Assembly (NCBI GenBank): GCA_030446305.1
Contig: JASUSA010000032.1
Location: forward strand, 1-37,931
Length of the DNA: 37,931 nt
Source of the DNA: Clostridiales bacterium
GTDB lineage: Bacteria; Bacillota; Clostridia; Peptostreptococcales; Acidaminobacteraceae
Direction: 5' to 3'
Below the pieces are notes generated by a model. That model did no database searches and had not been told where the DNA came from. It worked only from the letters and a program-made list of their open reading frames with translations. Numbering within the stretch: position 1 is the first letter of the stretch; each line of letters starts with the position of its first letter. The position numbers and the translations under genes are program-made. Shown in pieces: positions 6,862 through 17,746 of this stretch.

Positions 6862-7323
6862 TTAGCGATTATAATCCTTAATCGCCTGTTGGATTTTGCG
6901 ATTGGCATCTTTCTTCGCCATGGTTTGACGCTTGTCATAGTTCTTCTTGCCCTTCGCCACGGCGATTTCAAGTTTAATCAGTCCACGATTATTAATATAA
7001 AGCTTTAGCGGTACAATGGTAAAACCATCCTGCGCACGCAGTGCATCCAGCTTATTGATTTCTCGCTTATGCAGCAAGAGCTTTCGCGGCCTGATCGGAT
7101 CTTGGTTAAACCGATTGCCGTGATCATAGGGTGTAATGTTCATGCCTTTGACATACATCTCACCGTCTTTGATTTCAGCATACGCTTCTTTGATGCTCGC
7201 CTTGCCATTGCGAATGGATTTTACCTCTGTGCCGAAGAGTTCCAATCCGGCTTCATAGGTATCTTCGATAAAGTAATCATGCCGAGCTTTTTTATTGTTT
7301 GCAACGAGTTTATACTGTCCCAT
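6862..7323 (-). CDS. smpB: SsrA-binding protein SmpB
   Basis: The protein has 153 residues. It binds the tRNA-like part of tmRNA and takes it into stalled ribosomes. The start MGQYKLVANNKKARHDYF, the GTEVKSIR and GKASIKEAYA segments, and the basic tail GKKNYDKRQTMAKKDANRK are typical of the family. I start at ATG 7323, which has AAGGAG 7 nt upstream. A longer frame from 7353 lacks a ribosome site and adds residues the family does not have. A promoter (7375-7403) lies upstream, and ssrA follows after 7 nt. Confidence 0.97.
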   Translation of the reverse strand: MGQYKLVANNKKARHDYFIEDTYEAGLELFGTEVKSIRNGKASIKEAYAEIKDGEMYVKGMNITPYDHGNRFNQDPIRPRKLLLHKREINKLDALRAQDGFTIVPLKLYINNRGLIKLEIAVAKGKKNYDKRQTMAKKDANRKIQQAIKDYNR

Positions 7324-7374
7324 GCATGATCTCCTTTCAAAAATAACAGCCATTCACTTAATGGGCGCCCCATC

Positions 7375-7403
7375 ATTTTACCATATGTCAGAGCAGGAAA
7401 CAA
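7375..7403 (-). promoter_or_regulatory. Promoter of smpB-ssrA
   Basis: On the minus strand TTGTTT (7398-7403) and TAAAAT (7375-7380) are 17 bp apart, about 50 bp before the smpB start. No terminator separates smpB from ssrA, so this can serve both. Confidence 0.5.
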
Positions 7404-7508
7404 GCGGGCGACACTGCATTGTAACCATCATGTAATCATCTGGTCATCCGCGAATGCCGCTATGCTCTATTCGCGATTGCGCTTTGACGGATCTTTCAAT
7501 AATCTTCA

Positions 7509-8330
7509 TTAATCTTTCATTAACGCTTCCAGCATCACTGCCAATCCATCCTCATCATTCGTCAGTGCAACACGATCCGCTATTGCTTTAACGCTTTCAA
7601 CAGCATTGCCCATAGCGACGCCGACCCCTGCATAGGCAATCATGTCCATATCATTTTCGTTGTCGCCAAAAGCGATAACATCTTCAACGGGGATCTGATA
7701 ATGCGCACGCAGCGCTTCAATCCCAGAAGCTTTATTGACACCCTTTGCATTGACGTCAAAAGAGGTTGCAATCGATTGGCAAGTCTCAAAGCGTCCCAAA
7801 CTGCGCAGTGTTGCCTTTAGCTGTTCAAACATCGGCAAATCTTCACTGTTGAGTCCTATTTTATAAATCGGCGTCGTTTCAATCACAGCATCCAATGCTT
7901 CTTCATCCATGATCCGCACTTCAAAACGATACGCTTCAGGCAGCGTCGGTATCAGTTCAGCATAACGCTTCGCCAGATATTTCTCCTCAACGGCGTAAAT
8001 AACATCGTTATCATATAAATGAAAATAGACATCATTTTCACGGCAGTATTTTAGTACCACTCGAATATCATCAGGTGATAGCGGCACTGCGTGTATGATT
8101 TCGCCCGTTTTTAAATGCTTTACCACCGCCCCGTTGCATGAGATCAAATAACCATCATAGTCGAGTTGCTGTGTGACGATGCGACCAGCAGCATGCATGC
8201 GTCCTGTGGCAATGGCAAACGGATGGCCTTTTTCAATATATCCCTCAATAGCGGTTTTCGTACGCGATGAAATTTTATGATCACTCCGGATCAGTGTTCC
8301 ATCAATATCACTAACAATCAATTTTTTCAT
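7509..8330 (-). CDS. Cof-type HAD phosphatase
   Basis: A 273-residue soluble haloacid-dehalogenase hydrolase of the IIB (Cof) type. The nucleophile and acid-base aspartates are D8 and D10 in DIDGTL, motif II is AIATGR, and the C-terminal metal motif is GDNENDMDMI. These enzymes dephosphorylate small phosphometabolites such as sugar phosphates or flavin and pyridoxal phosphates. The cap domain in the middle does not tell me which. It lies about 80 bp after rnr and may be co-transcribed with it. Confidence 0.9.
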   Translation of the reverse strand: MKKLIVSDIDGTLIRSDHKISSRTKTAIEGYIEKGHPFAIATGRMHAAGRIVTQQLDYDGYLISCNGAVVKHLKTGEIIHAVPLSPDDIRVVLKYCRENDVYFHLYDNDVIYAVEEKYLAKRYAELIPTLPEAYRFEVRIMDEEALDAVIETTPIYKIGLNSEDLPMFEQLKATLRSLGRFETCQSIATSFDVNAKGVNKASGIEALRAHYQIPVEDVIAFGDNENDMDMIAYAGVGVAMGNAVESVKAIADRVALTNDEDGLAVMLEALMKD

Positions 8331-8411
8331 TCTATACTCCTACTGTACGCCTACACCGTCGCGCACTTTGTTAACGCACTAATCCTTTAGACGCCAACAC
8401 TGCAAAGAGCG

Positions 8412-10526
8412 CTATGCGAGTTCAAAATCAACTTGTCGTTTGCCCGGATCAGCATTGACCACGATGATTTCCACTTCATCGCCAAGTTTGTAAATATGTC
8501 TCGTTCGCTGACCAACCAACTGTAATTTTTCTTCATCGTACACATAGTAGTCGTCATCGAGATCGTCGAGTCGAATCAGACCTTCCACCGTATTTTCCAG
8601 TTCAACAAACATCCCGAATGATGTAATGGAAGAGATGAGCCCCGTATAAGTTTCACCAATATGGCTTTGCATGTACTCTGCCATTTTCATGTCATCGACA
8701 TCGCGTTCTGCCAAGTCGGCATTGCGCTCACGCTCTGAACTCTGCACAGAAACTTCTTCAACAATTTTCTTAAGTTTTGCAATGCGCGGTGCATCGAGTT
8801 CATTTTGAAGCATTTCCCGAATGATGCGATGAATTTGCAAATCGGGATAGCGCCGGATCGGCGACGTAAAATGACAGTAATATTTGGCTGCGAGTCCAAA
8901 GTGACCGTCATTTTGCGGTGAATAACGCGCCTGTTTTAACGACCGCAGCGTCAATTTGCTAATGACGTGTTCTTCCTTGGTATTTTCTACTTCGGTCAAC
9001 AACTCCCGAACCGCTTTTGGATGTACGGCTTCTGTATTGCCTTTAATACGATAACCGAAATTATAGAGAAATTTATTGAGGTTATCAATCTTCTCTTGTG
9101 CCGGCGTTTCATGAATCCGGTAGACAAAAGGCAGTTCCAGCCAAAACATATGCTCGGCAACCGTTTCATTTGCTGCCAACATAAATTCTTCAATAATCTT
9201 ATGCCCAATGCGCCTTTCTGCCTTACCGACGTCTATCGCCTTGCCATCGCCGTCAAGCTTGATTTTCGTTTCTGCAAAATTAAAGTCAATGGCACCGCGG
9301 CGCTCACGCTTACCCCTTAAAATCAGTGATAGTACTTTCATGTTTTCAAAGAAATCAAAAAGCTGTCCGTATTTGCCTTTCAGCTCAGGGGTTATTTGAT
9401 CTTCAAGAATATCAGAGACATCGTCGTAATTCATGCGCTCAACGGTTTTAATGACACTCTCACAAAGCCGATGATCGACAACATCGCCGCTGGAATCTAT
9501 CTCCATAATGCAAGACATTGTGAGACGGTTAACCTGAGGATTCAAGCTGCAAATCCCATTGGAAAGGCGTTCCGGCAGCATGGGAATAACACGGTTCAAA
9601 AGGTAGACACTGGTTGCACGCTTCAGTGCTTCTTTATCGATCTTTGAATACTCATGTACATAGTAACTGACATCGGCAATGTGTACACCCAGTTCATAAT
9701 TGCCATTTGGCAAACGCTTTACATGAACAGCATCATCAAGGTCTTTCGCATCCTTGCCGTCAATGGTCACAATCGTTTCATTTCTAAAATCTTCACGCCT
9801 TTGGATTTCTGATTCATCAACTTCAGTCGGGATTGCCTCAGCATCTTTTAAGACGCGCTCATTAAACACTTCCGGCAGCTTGAACGTGCGGATAACCGAT
9901 AATATATCCACACCGGGGTCGCCAACTTGCCCTAAGATTTCGATCACTTTACCTTCTGGATTACGTCTGTCTTCAGGCCATCGCGTTATTTCCACAACCA
10001 CTTTATCGCCCTGCTTGGCGCTCATGGTCATGCTGCGGGAAATAAAAATATCACTCTTCAAACGCTGATCATCCGGTACCACAAAACCAAAATTCTTGCT
10101 TTCTTCATAAGTGCCGACAATAACCGTGTTGACGCGTTCTATGATCTTAATGACTTCGCCTTCATTGCGCCTGTCACCAGTACTCTGACGCGTCAGTTTA
10201 ACCATGACGCGGTCGCCGTTCATCGCGCCGGCCAATGCACTCGCCGGAATAAAAACATCCCCCATTGGCACACTGTCAATAATGGCAAAACCAAACCCTT
10301 TTTGCGTCATCTGAATCTTGCCGACGTATATCTCAAAAAACTCTGGGAGTGCTAACTTTTTCTTTTTCGTTCGAATGAGCTGACCGTCTTCCACCATTTC
10401 ATTTAAATAATTTAAGACGGATGGCATATCAAGCGTATCTAATTGAAGCGCTGAGATTAATTCACCTTCTAAAAATGGTTTTTCATTGTGTGCTTTCAAA
10501 AATTCAATAATTTGTTCTTTTGTCAT
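8412..10526 (-). CDS. rnr: Ribonuclease R
   Basis: The protein has 704 residues, normal for the family. In order it has an N-terminal winged helix (~1-60), two cold-shock/OB domains (~65-200), the RNB catalytic domain with the metal-binding run DGKDAKDLDDA near residues 256-266, and a C-terminal S1 domain. It degrades structured RNA 3' to 5' and, in other bacteria, clears mRNA from ribosomes rescued by SmpB-tmRNA, whose genes lie just downstream here. Three ATGs compete (10538, 10529, 10526). The last has GGAGG at a 5-nt spacing and was chosen. Confidence 0.95.
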   Translation of the reverse strand: MTKEQIIEFLKAHNEKPFLEGELISALQLDTLDMPSVLNYLNEMVEDGQLIRTKKKKLALPEFFEIYVGKIQMTQKGFGFAIIDSVPMGDVFIPASALAGAMNGDRVMVKLTRQSTGDRRNEGEVIKIIERVNTVIVGTYEESKNFGFVVPDDQRLKSDIFISRSMTMSAKQGDKVVVEITRWPEDRRNPEGKVIEILGQVGDPGVDILSVIRTFKLPEVFNERVLKDAEAIPTEVDESEIQRREDFRNETIVTIDGKDAKDLDDAVHVKRLPNGNYELGVHIADVSYYVHEYSKIDKEALKRATSVYLLNRVIPMLPERLSNGICSLNPQVNRLTMSCIMEIDSSGDVVDHRLCESVIKTVERMNYDDVSDILEDQITPELKGKYGQLFDFFENMKVLSLILRGKRERRGAIDFNFAETKIKLDGDGKAIDVGKAERRIGHKIIEEFMLAANETVAEHMFWLELPFVYRIHETPAQEKIDNLNKFLYNFGYRIKGNTEAVHPKAVRELLTEVENTKEEHVISKLTLRSLKQARYSPQNDGHFGLAAKYYCHFTSPIRRYPDLQIHRIIREMLQNELDAPRIAKLKKIVEEVSVQSSERERNADLAERDVDDMKMAEYMQSHIGETYTGLISSITSFGMFVELENTVEGLIRLDDLDDDYYVYDEEKLQLVGQRTRHIYKLGDEVEIIVVNADPGKRQVDFELA

Positions 10527-10969
10527 CATAGCCTCCATTGTTTATTAATTCTCGGCATTCATATTTCAAATTTGCGGTTATTGCGCTTTATTTATTATGT
10601 GATAAGACGCTGCATTAAGGCAGGCATACACTTAATAATATACCCGCCTTTGTAATTCTGTAATCGTCATACCGGCGACTTTTATCGCGCCGTTTACCTT
10701 AATCCAAGCATTGGTACAATGCTATGTATTTATTATAACATCATCATAATGACTTTACATGAACACGATGTAAAGATCCAGTCTGTTCTTTCCATCGTTT
10801 ATGATGGGATATGCTTTTTTACGATTAATTGCTGCCATTATTTTTCATTTGAAGCAATTGCATAACTGCCCTATCTCTTTTGTAAGACGAGAAATTAGCG
10901 CATTATTGTGAAAGCGCCACCTTTAGGCTGTGATACAATTCTTTATTTGACAGATTGACTTAACACTTT
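10527..10969. other. Intergenic region upstream of rnr
   Basis: No gene is apparent. A TATAAT on the minus strand (10732-10737) with a poor -35 could be the rnr promoter, which would leave a leader of about 200 nt. I did not recognise a known riboswitch in it. Confidence 0.3.
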
Positions 10970-11006
10970 AAAAAACGCCCTGCAAGGATGATCCCTCGCA
11001 GAGCGC
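10970..11006 (-). terminator. Terminator of hppA
   Basis: On the minus strand a 13-bp stem (10994-11006 with 10975-10987, several G-U pairs) and a 6-nt loop are followed by TTTTTT. It lies about 30 bp past the hppA stop. Confidence 0.9.
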
Positions 11007-11036
11007 TTAATTGATGGGCTTAACAATTAATTATTC

Positions 11037-13019
11037 TTATAACAATGAACCTAAGCTGACGAACAGTGGTGCAAAGACCAATGAAACAATCGTCATGAGT
11101 TTAATTAAAATGTTGATTGAAGGACCTGACGTATCTTTGAACGGGTCACCAACTGTATCGCCGACAACAGCTGCTTTATGAGCATCTGAACCTTTGCCGC
11201 CGTGGTTGCCTTCTTCAATATATTTCTTTGCATTATCCCAAGCGCCGCCAGTGTTGGCCATGAAGATTGCCATGAGAACGCCTGTTACAAGGGCACCGGC
11301 AAGCATACCGCCAAGTGCTTCAACGCCTAAGAGCAAACCAATGACAATTGGTACGAGAACTGCCATCAAACCAGGAAGCATCATTTCTTTAAGTGCCGCA
11401 CCAGTACTGATATCAACACAAGTTGCATAATCTGGTTTGGTTGTTCCTTCCATAATGCCAGGAATAGTTTTAAACTGTCTTCTAACTTCTTCGATCATTT
11501 GATAAGCTGCTTTACCAACTGATTCCATTGTCATCGCTGAGAAAATGAATGGCAGCATACCGCCGATAAATAAGCCGACAACAACTTTTGGATTTAAAAC
11601 ATTGATCATTTCAAGGTTAATCGCCGTAGAATAAGAAGCAAAGAGCGCAAGTGCTGTAAGTGCTGCTGAACCAATGGCAAAACCTTTCCCAATCGCTGCT
11701 GTCGTATTGCCGACTGCATCGAGTTTATCTGTAATTTTACGCACTTCTTTTGGAAGCTCACTCATTTCAGCAATACCGCCGGCATTGTCGGCGATAGGAC
11801 CATAAGCATCGACAGCAACAGTAATACCCGCTGTTGAGAGCATCCCAACTGCCGCTAATGCAATACCGTAAAGACCTGCAAAATGATAAGCAACAAGTGT
11901 TGCAATGCTGATAAAGATAATTGGGAACATCGTCGAAATCATGCCCACTGCCAGACCGGAAATAATCGTTGTCGCCGGGCCTGTCAATGATTGTTCTGCA
12001 ATATGTTTAACATATTTGTAGTCGCCTGACGTATAGATCTCTGTCACAACGCCGATGAGGATACCACAGATCAAGCCAGCTGTGATCGCCCAAAAGGCAT
12101 TCAAATTGCCGAAGAACATATTGCTGAGGAAATATGCCACGATGACAACGAGTAGACCGCTTACATAAGTTGCTTTTTTAAGCGCTTTATGCGGGTCAGA
12201 GTTTTCATCACCACGTACAAAGAAAGTACCAATAATCGATGCAATAACGCCACATGCTGCAAGTGCCAGCGGGAATTGTGCCCCATCCAAACCGTGGAGT
12301 GCAACGCCTAACGTAATTGATGCAATAATTGAACCAACATAAGATTCAAATAAGTCGGCGCCCATACCTGCAACGTCGCCAACGTTATCGCCAACATTAT
12401 CTGCAATAACCGCCGGATTTCTCGGGTCATCTTCTGGAATACCCGCTTCAACTTTACCAACGAGGTCAGCGCCGACGTCAGCAGCTTTCGTATAAATACC
12501 ACCGCCAACACGTGCAAAGAGTGCTATGGATGAAGCACCTAAACCAAAGCCCGTTATAATTTGTGGATCACCGAAAATCATATAGAGAACACTAACGCCG
12601 AAAAGACCTAAGCCGACAACGGCCATCCCCATAACGGCACCACCTGAAAAGGCAACGGATAGTGCTTTATTCATACCACTTTCTTTTGCGGCAAAAGCCG
12701 TACGAACATTGGCTTTGGTTGCCACTTGCATACCAAAGAAACCAGCCAAAGCAGAAAAAACAGCACCGCATAAAAATGCAATTGCTGTTTGGAAACTTTG
12801 AAGTCCTACAGTAATTGCCACTGCTAAAATAATTGCGAATATAACTAACACTTTGTATTCACGCTGTAAGAATGCCATTGCACCTTCGTGAATATAGGAA
12901 GCAATCTCATTCATTCGATCATGAGTTACTTTAACCGGATTGATCTTGCTCGAGACGAGCACAAACGCAAATACGAGCGCGAGAATGCCAACGCCCGCTG
13001 ATATCACTGCGTAGTTCAT
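11037..13019 (-). CDS. hppA: K+-dependent membrane pyrophosphatase (H+ or Na+ pump)
   Basis: A 660-residue integral membrane protein with about 16 helices that couples PPi hydrolysis to cation export. The substrate loop [21 protein letters not shown] (residues ~181-201), the acidic [12 protein letters not shown] and the C-terminal [15 protein letters not shown] are all intact. After GNTT comes A441, then G444, the pattern of K+-dependent enzymes; K+-independent ones have Lys there. A glutamate in DLFESY (E225) is placed as in Na+-pumping forms, but this does not prove the ion. GGGAGG precedes the ATG. It is a single-gene unit with a strong terminator. Confidence 0.95.
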   Translation of the reverse strand: MNYAVISAGVGILALVFAFVLVSSKINPVKVTHDRMNEIASYIHEGAMAFLQREYKVLVIFAIILAVAITVGLQSFQTAIAFLCGAVFSALAGFFGMQVATKANVRTAFAAKESGMNKALSVAFSGGAVMGMAVVGLGLFGVSVLYMIFGDPQIITGFGLGASSIALFARVGGGIYTKAADVGADLVGKVEAGIPEDDPRNPAVIADNVGDNVGDVAGMGADLFESYVGSIIASITLGVALHGLDGAQFPLALAACGVIASIIGTFFVRGDENSDPHKALKKATYVSGLLVVIVAYFLSNMFFGNLNAFWAITAGLICGILIGVVTEIYTSGDYKYVKHIAEQSLTGPATTIISGLAVGMISTMFPIIFISIATLVAYHFAGLYGIALAAVGMLSTAGITVAVDAYGPIADNAGGIAEMSELPKEVRKITDKLDAVGNTTAAIGKGFAIGSAALTALALFASYSTAINLEMINVLNPKVVVGLFIGGMLPFIFSAMTMESVGKAAYQMIEEVRRQFKTIPGIMEGTTKPDYATCVDISTGAALKEMMLPGLMAVLVPIVIGLLLGVEALGGMLAGALVTGVLMAIFMANTGGAWDNAKKYIEEGNHGGKGSDAHKAAVVGDTVGDPFKDTSGPSINILIKLMTIVSLVFAPLFVSLGSLL

Positions 13020-13379
13020 TTAAAAGTTCCTCCCCACATAAAGTAAAAATTTAACACATATTTTTAGCCCGAACACTCGTCCGCTTATGAATCAGCCCAC
13101 ATCATAAATTCATAAACCCGGCGAAATCGGGCAATTGACCTTTGCATACTGTGCACAATATTTCAAATAACGCCTAATCAAACGATGTCAGCTTTTAACA
13201 ATACCCAAGTGTTGCTGCCGACTTTCATTCACAACCAAGAAAACAGTTGACCTGCATACAAGGCGCCTGTATAGTCAACTCTTGGCATCAATGGTGTATA
13301 TGATTTGAAATTTCTGTCTGAAAATCAAGCCACACTAAACCTTTTAATTCTAAAAAGAAACAATAACCAGCATCGCTAA
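13020..13379. other. Intergenic region between hppA and secG
   Basis: No gene is seen. It holds the large palindrome at 13235-13285 and a small CCCG/CGGG hairpin within the hppA leader (around 13115-13130). I could not identify an hppA promoter or a known riboswitch. Confidence 0.35.
13235..13285 (-). terminator. 51-bp imperfect palindrome, possible secG terminator
   Basis: Nested arms CCAAGA/TCTTGG, AGTTGAC/GTCAACT and ATACA/TGTAT surround GGCGCC, with unequal bulges. On the minus strand the inner stem is followed by GTTTTCTT, so it could end the secG transcript about 95 bp after its stop. Read on the plus strand, the same bases contain TTGACC-N17-TATAGT. Confidence 0.45.
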
Positions 13380-13610
13380 TTATTGTAACCAAGACATAAG
13401 TAAAGCGCTTGCAATAAAAACAATTGCAGATATTTTTGTTACTTTATCAAATTTTTCATCGTAATCTCTTGCCTTATTCTTGCCCCAAATCTGTTCAGCA
13501 CCGCCGCCAATAGAGCCAGAAAGCCCCGCCGACTTGCCTGATTGAAGTAAAATGCTGGCAATGAGAATGACAGAAGAAATAATTAAGAGTCCTGTTAAAA
13601 CCAAATTCAT
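13380..13610 (-). CDS. secG: Protein translocase subunit SecG
   Basis: A 76-residue protein with two transmembrane helices and the SecG hallmark between them: LLQSGKSAGLSGSIGGGAEQIWGK. It is the small accessory subunit of the SecYEG channel. I use ATG 13610, about 10 nt after AGGAGG; GTG at 13619 abuts the ribosome site. It follows eno, as is common in Clostridia and Bacilli, but a strong terminator (13725-13761) lies between them. Its own promoter is not obvious. Confidence 0.93.
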   Translation of the reverse strand: MNLVLTGLLIISSVILIASILLQSGKSAGLSGSIGGGAEQIWGKNKARDYDEKFDKVTKISAIVFIASALLMSWLQ

Positions 13611-13724
13611 CCTGTTCACACCTCCTATATATGCAATATTTATATACCAAAATGATCCTGCTTGCTTAACATAGGTATTTTAACATACGTCACTGAAAAA
13701 AACAATTCATTCAAGCTTTTTTTC

Positions 13725-13761
13725 ATAAAAAAGCAGAAGGTTCAACCGTTTGTGAACCTTC
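13725..13761 (-). terminator. Terminator of the glycolytic operon (after eno)
   Basis: GAAGGTTCA (13736-13744) and TGAACCTTC (13753-13761) form a 9-bp stem. On the minus strand it is followed by TGCTTTTTTATG. It lies about 240 bp after the eno stop. Confidence 0.85.
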
Positions 13762-14003
13762 TCCTCTTTCTCTTTTCTTTTGCAACCAAGATTTGCTTAT
13801 TTTAGCCTATCGGTGCTGCTAGACACCAATTGGCTGAAGCACTGTTTAAAAATTTATCAGCTCTATCTGTGAAATAACAACCGATCAATCGGTAAGTCAC
13901 TGCGAAATCAGAATGGTTAAATCTGTTAATCTCATTAATTGATTCAGCATTTTCAACAATGACCCGCTTTACTTGCAACAATGATCCGTATGAATAGAAC
14001 AGA

Positions 14004-15317
<1,314 letters not shown>

Positions 15318-15417
15318 TTAAAGGTTCTATTCACATAAATGCTTTTCAATTTATCCACGAAAATCTTAAGCCTTCTGTCTCCAATAATCAAGTGTTTTAC
15401 TAAAATTTAACCATCCG

Positions 15418-16941
15418 CTATTTCAGTAGGCTGTGTCCCGTCATTTCTTCTGGCGCTTCCAGCCCCATCATTGCCAGCAGTGTTGGTGCCAGATCACACA
15501 GCCTGCCATCCATTTCTAAATCGGTCGCAGATGTGCCGCCTATAATACAAGGTACCTTATTCGTCGAGTGCGCCGTCATTGGCTTGCCCTCAGCCGTTAG
15601 CATTTCCTCTGCATTACCATGATCCGCTGTGACAATAAAATTGCCATTTAGGCTAAGCAACTTATCGGTAATCTTGCCGAGGCATTCATCCACTGTTTCA
15701 ACTGCTTTAACAGCAGCTTCAATAATGCCTGTATGCCCAACCATATCTGGATTGGCAAAGTTGAGGATAATGAGCTCATAGACATCTTCATCAAGCGCCG
15801 CCAAAAGCTTTTCTGTGATTTTATAAGCGGACATTTCCGGCATTAAATCATAGGTTGCAACTTTTGGAGACGGCACCAAAATTCTGTCTTCACCCTTATT
15901 CGGTGCTTCAATACCACCATTAAAGAAAAAAGTCACATGTGCGTATTTTTCAGTTTCTGCGATTCTAAGCTGCTGTTTGCCGAGGTTGGAAACGTAGGTA
16001 CCAAGTGTATTCTCAATCGTTTGCGGTTTGTAGGCAACTTCAACATTTTTAATGGTGATATCATACTGCGTTAAGCAGACATAAAAAGTTTTGAAGTAAG
16101 TGCGCTCAAAACCATCAAAATCCACGTCGACAATAGCACGCGTAATCTCACGCGCCCGATCCGGTCTAAAATTAAAGAAAATAACGGAATCGTTTTCCTT
16201 AACAGTTGCAACCGGTTCACCTGCTTCAAGTATAACGGTCGGCACGACAAACTCATCTGTGACGCCATCTTCATATGATTTCTCAAGTGCACTGACAGCA
16301 CTGGCGGAAAAATTCCCCTTGCCGTAAACCAATGCATCGTAAGCTTTTTCAATACGCTCCCAGCGTTTATCTCTATCCATGGCATAATACCTGCCCGAGA
16401 GACTTGCAATGCAGCCGAAGCCAATTTCATCCATATAGGCTTCAAGGGTTCTGACATAATCGACGCCGCCTGTGGGCGATGTATCCCGTCCATCCATAAA
16501 GCCGTGAACGTAAATATTATCAAGTCCCTGATCCTTGGCAAGCTTGATAAGTGCCTTGAGATGGTTAATATGACTGTGTACGCCGCCGTCTGAAAGCAAT
16601 CCCCAGACATGCAGCTTACTGCCCTTTGCCTTGGCATTTTCAATGGCTTTTAAAAAAGCTTGATTTTCAAAAAAATCGCCATCGGCAATGGACTTTGTTA
16701 CACGCGTCAGTTCCTGATAAATAATGCGCCCTGCACCGATGTTCAAATGCCCTACTTCAGAATTGCCCATTTGCCCGTCGGGAAGCCCGACATCCATGCC
16801 ACTGGCACCTATGAGCGTATGGGGATAGGTTTCGAGCAATCGGTCAAAATTAGGCGTTTTAGCCATGGCAACCGCATTGCCCGTCGTCGAACTGCTCTGA
16901 CCCCAGCCATCTAATATGATTAATGCTGTCGGTTTTTTCAT
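15418..16941 (-). CDS. gpmI: 2,3-bisphosphoglycerate-independent phosphoglycerate mutase
   Basis: A 507-residue alkaline-phosphatase-superfamily enzyme that interconverts 3- and 2-phosphoglycerate and needs Mn2+. Metal ligands include D11 in LDGWG, and the serine nucleophile is S61 in GQMGNSEVGH. The phosphotransferase half closes with NFANPDMVGHTG and TADHGNAEEM. It follows tpiA by 23 bp and so is in the same operon. Confidence 0.97.
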   Translation of the reverse strand: MKKPTALIILDGWGQSSSTTGNAVAMAKTPNFDRLLETYPHTLIGASGMDVGLPDGQMGNSEVGHLNIGAGRIIYQELTRVTKSIADGDFFENQAFLKAIENAKAKGSKLHVWGLLSDGGVHSHINHLKALIKLAKDQGLDNIYVHGFMDGRDTSPTGGVDYVRTLEAYMDEIGFGCIASLSGRYYAMDRDKRWERIEKAYDALVYGKGNFSASAVSALEKSYEDGVTDEFVVPTVILEAGEPVATVKENDSVIFFNFRPDRAREITRAIVDVDFDGFERTYFKTFYVCLTQYDITIKNVEVAYKPQTIENTLGTYVSNLGKQQLRIAETEKYAHVTFFFNGGIEAPNKGEDRILVPSPKVATYDLMPEMSAYKITEKLLAALDEDVYELIILNFANPDMVGHTGIIEAAVKAVETVDECLGKITDKLLSLNGNFIVTADHGNAEEMLTAEGKPMTAHSTNKVPCIIGGTSATDLEMDGRLCDLAPTLLAMMGLEAPEEMTGHSLLK

Positions 16942-16964
16942 AAATGTACTCCTTAATGTACTTC

Positions 16965-17711
16965 TTAAAAATTCACAAGCTGTACAAAGCTGTCCGGTTC
17001 GAGGCTGGCCCCACCAACGAGGGCACCGTCGATATCGGACTCGTTCATAATTTCAGCGACATTCGCCGGTTTGACACTGCCGCCATATTGGATGCGAATT
17101 TCTTCTGATACTTCGTCACCATAAAGTGCTGTCAGCACTTCGCGAATATAGGCAATGACATCATTTGCATCTTGGCTGCTCGCTGTCTTACCGGTGCCAA
17201 TAGCCCAAATTGGTTCATACGCGACGACAACCGTTTTAGCCGCATCGCCAGAGATGCCGGCAAATGCCTTTTCAACTTGGGTTTTACAAATTGCTTTGGT
17301 TTCACCTGCTTCACGCTGTTCAAGTGTTTCACCCACACAAACCACCGGTACGAGCCCTTTGGCAAGCGCTTTTAGCGTCTTGAGATTAACCGTTTCATCC
17401 GTTTCATTATAATATTGACGTCTTTCAGAGTGGCCGATAATCACATGGGTAACACCAATTTCAAGCAACATATCTGCTGTTACTTCACCTGTGAAAGCGC
17501 CTTTGTCCTCATAGTGCATATTTTGAGCGCCAATTTTAACATTGGTGCCCTCAGCTGCTTTGACAAGCGACTGTAACAATGTATACGGCGCACAGATCAA
17601 GACTTCGACATCTGTATCTGCAACATCCGCTTTGATGGCTTCGACAAACGCGACGCCTTCTTTGATTGATTTGTGCATTTTCCAGTTTCCAGCAATCATT
17701 GGTAATCTCAT
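16965..17711 (-). CDS. tpiA: Triosephosphate isomerase
   Basis: A 248-residue TIM-barrel enzyme interconverting dihydroxyacetone phosphate and glyceraldehyde 3-phosphate. Catalytic residues are all present: K11 (NWKM), H94 (IIGHSERR) and E166 (AYEPIWAIGTGK). The phosphate-binding YGGSVKP and GALVGGASL segments follow. It lies 35 bp after pgk. Confidence 0.98.
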   Translation of the reverse strand: MRLPMIAGNWKMHKSIKEGVAFVEAIKADVADTDVEVLICAPYTLLQSLVKAAEGTNVKIGAQNMHYEDKGAFTGEVTADMLLEIGVTHVIIGHSERRQYYNETDETVNLKTLKALAKGLVPVVCVGETLEQREAGETKAICKTQVEKAFAGISGDAAKTVVVAYEPIWAIGTGKTASSQDANDVIAYIREVLTALYGDEVSEEIRIQYGGSVKPANVAEIMNESDIDGALVGGASLEPDSFVQLVNF

Positions 17712-17746
17712 AAATGCCTCCCTAATTAATTTTACAACGAAAAGAA

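Noticed and set aside
6780-6971. Minus-strand frame of 63 codons over the smpB end and ssrA start
   Set aside because: It overlaps the smpB reading frame and the tmRNA 5' domain, both well supported, and has no ribosome site.
13020-13234. Riboswitch in the hppA leader
   Set aside because: There are small hairpins but no recognisable core of a known class.
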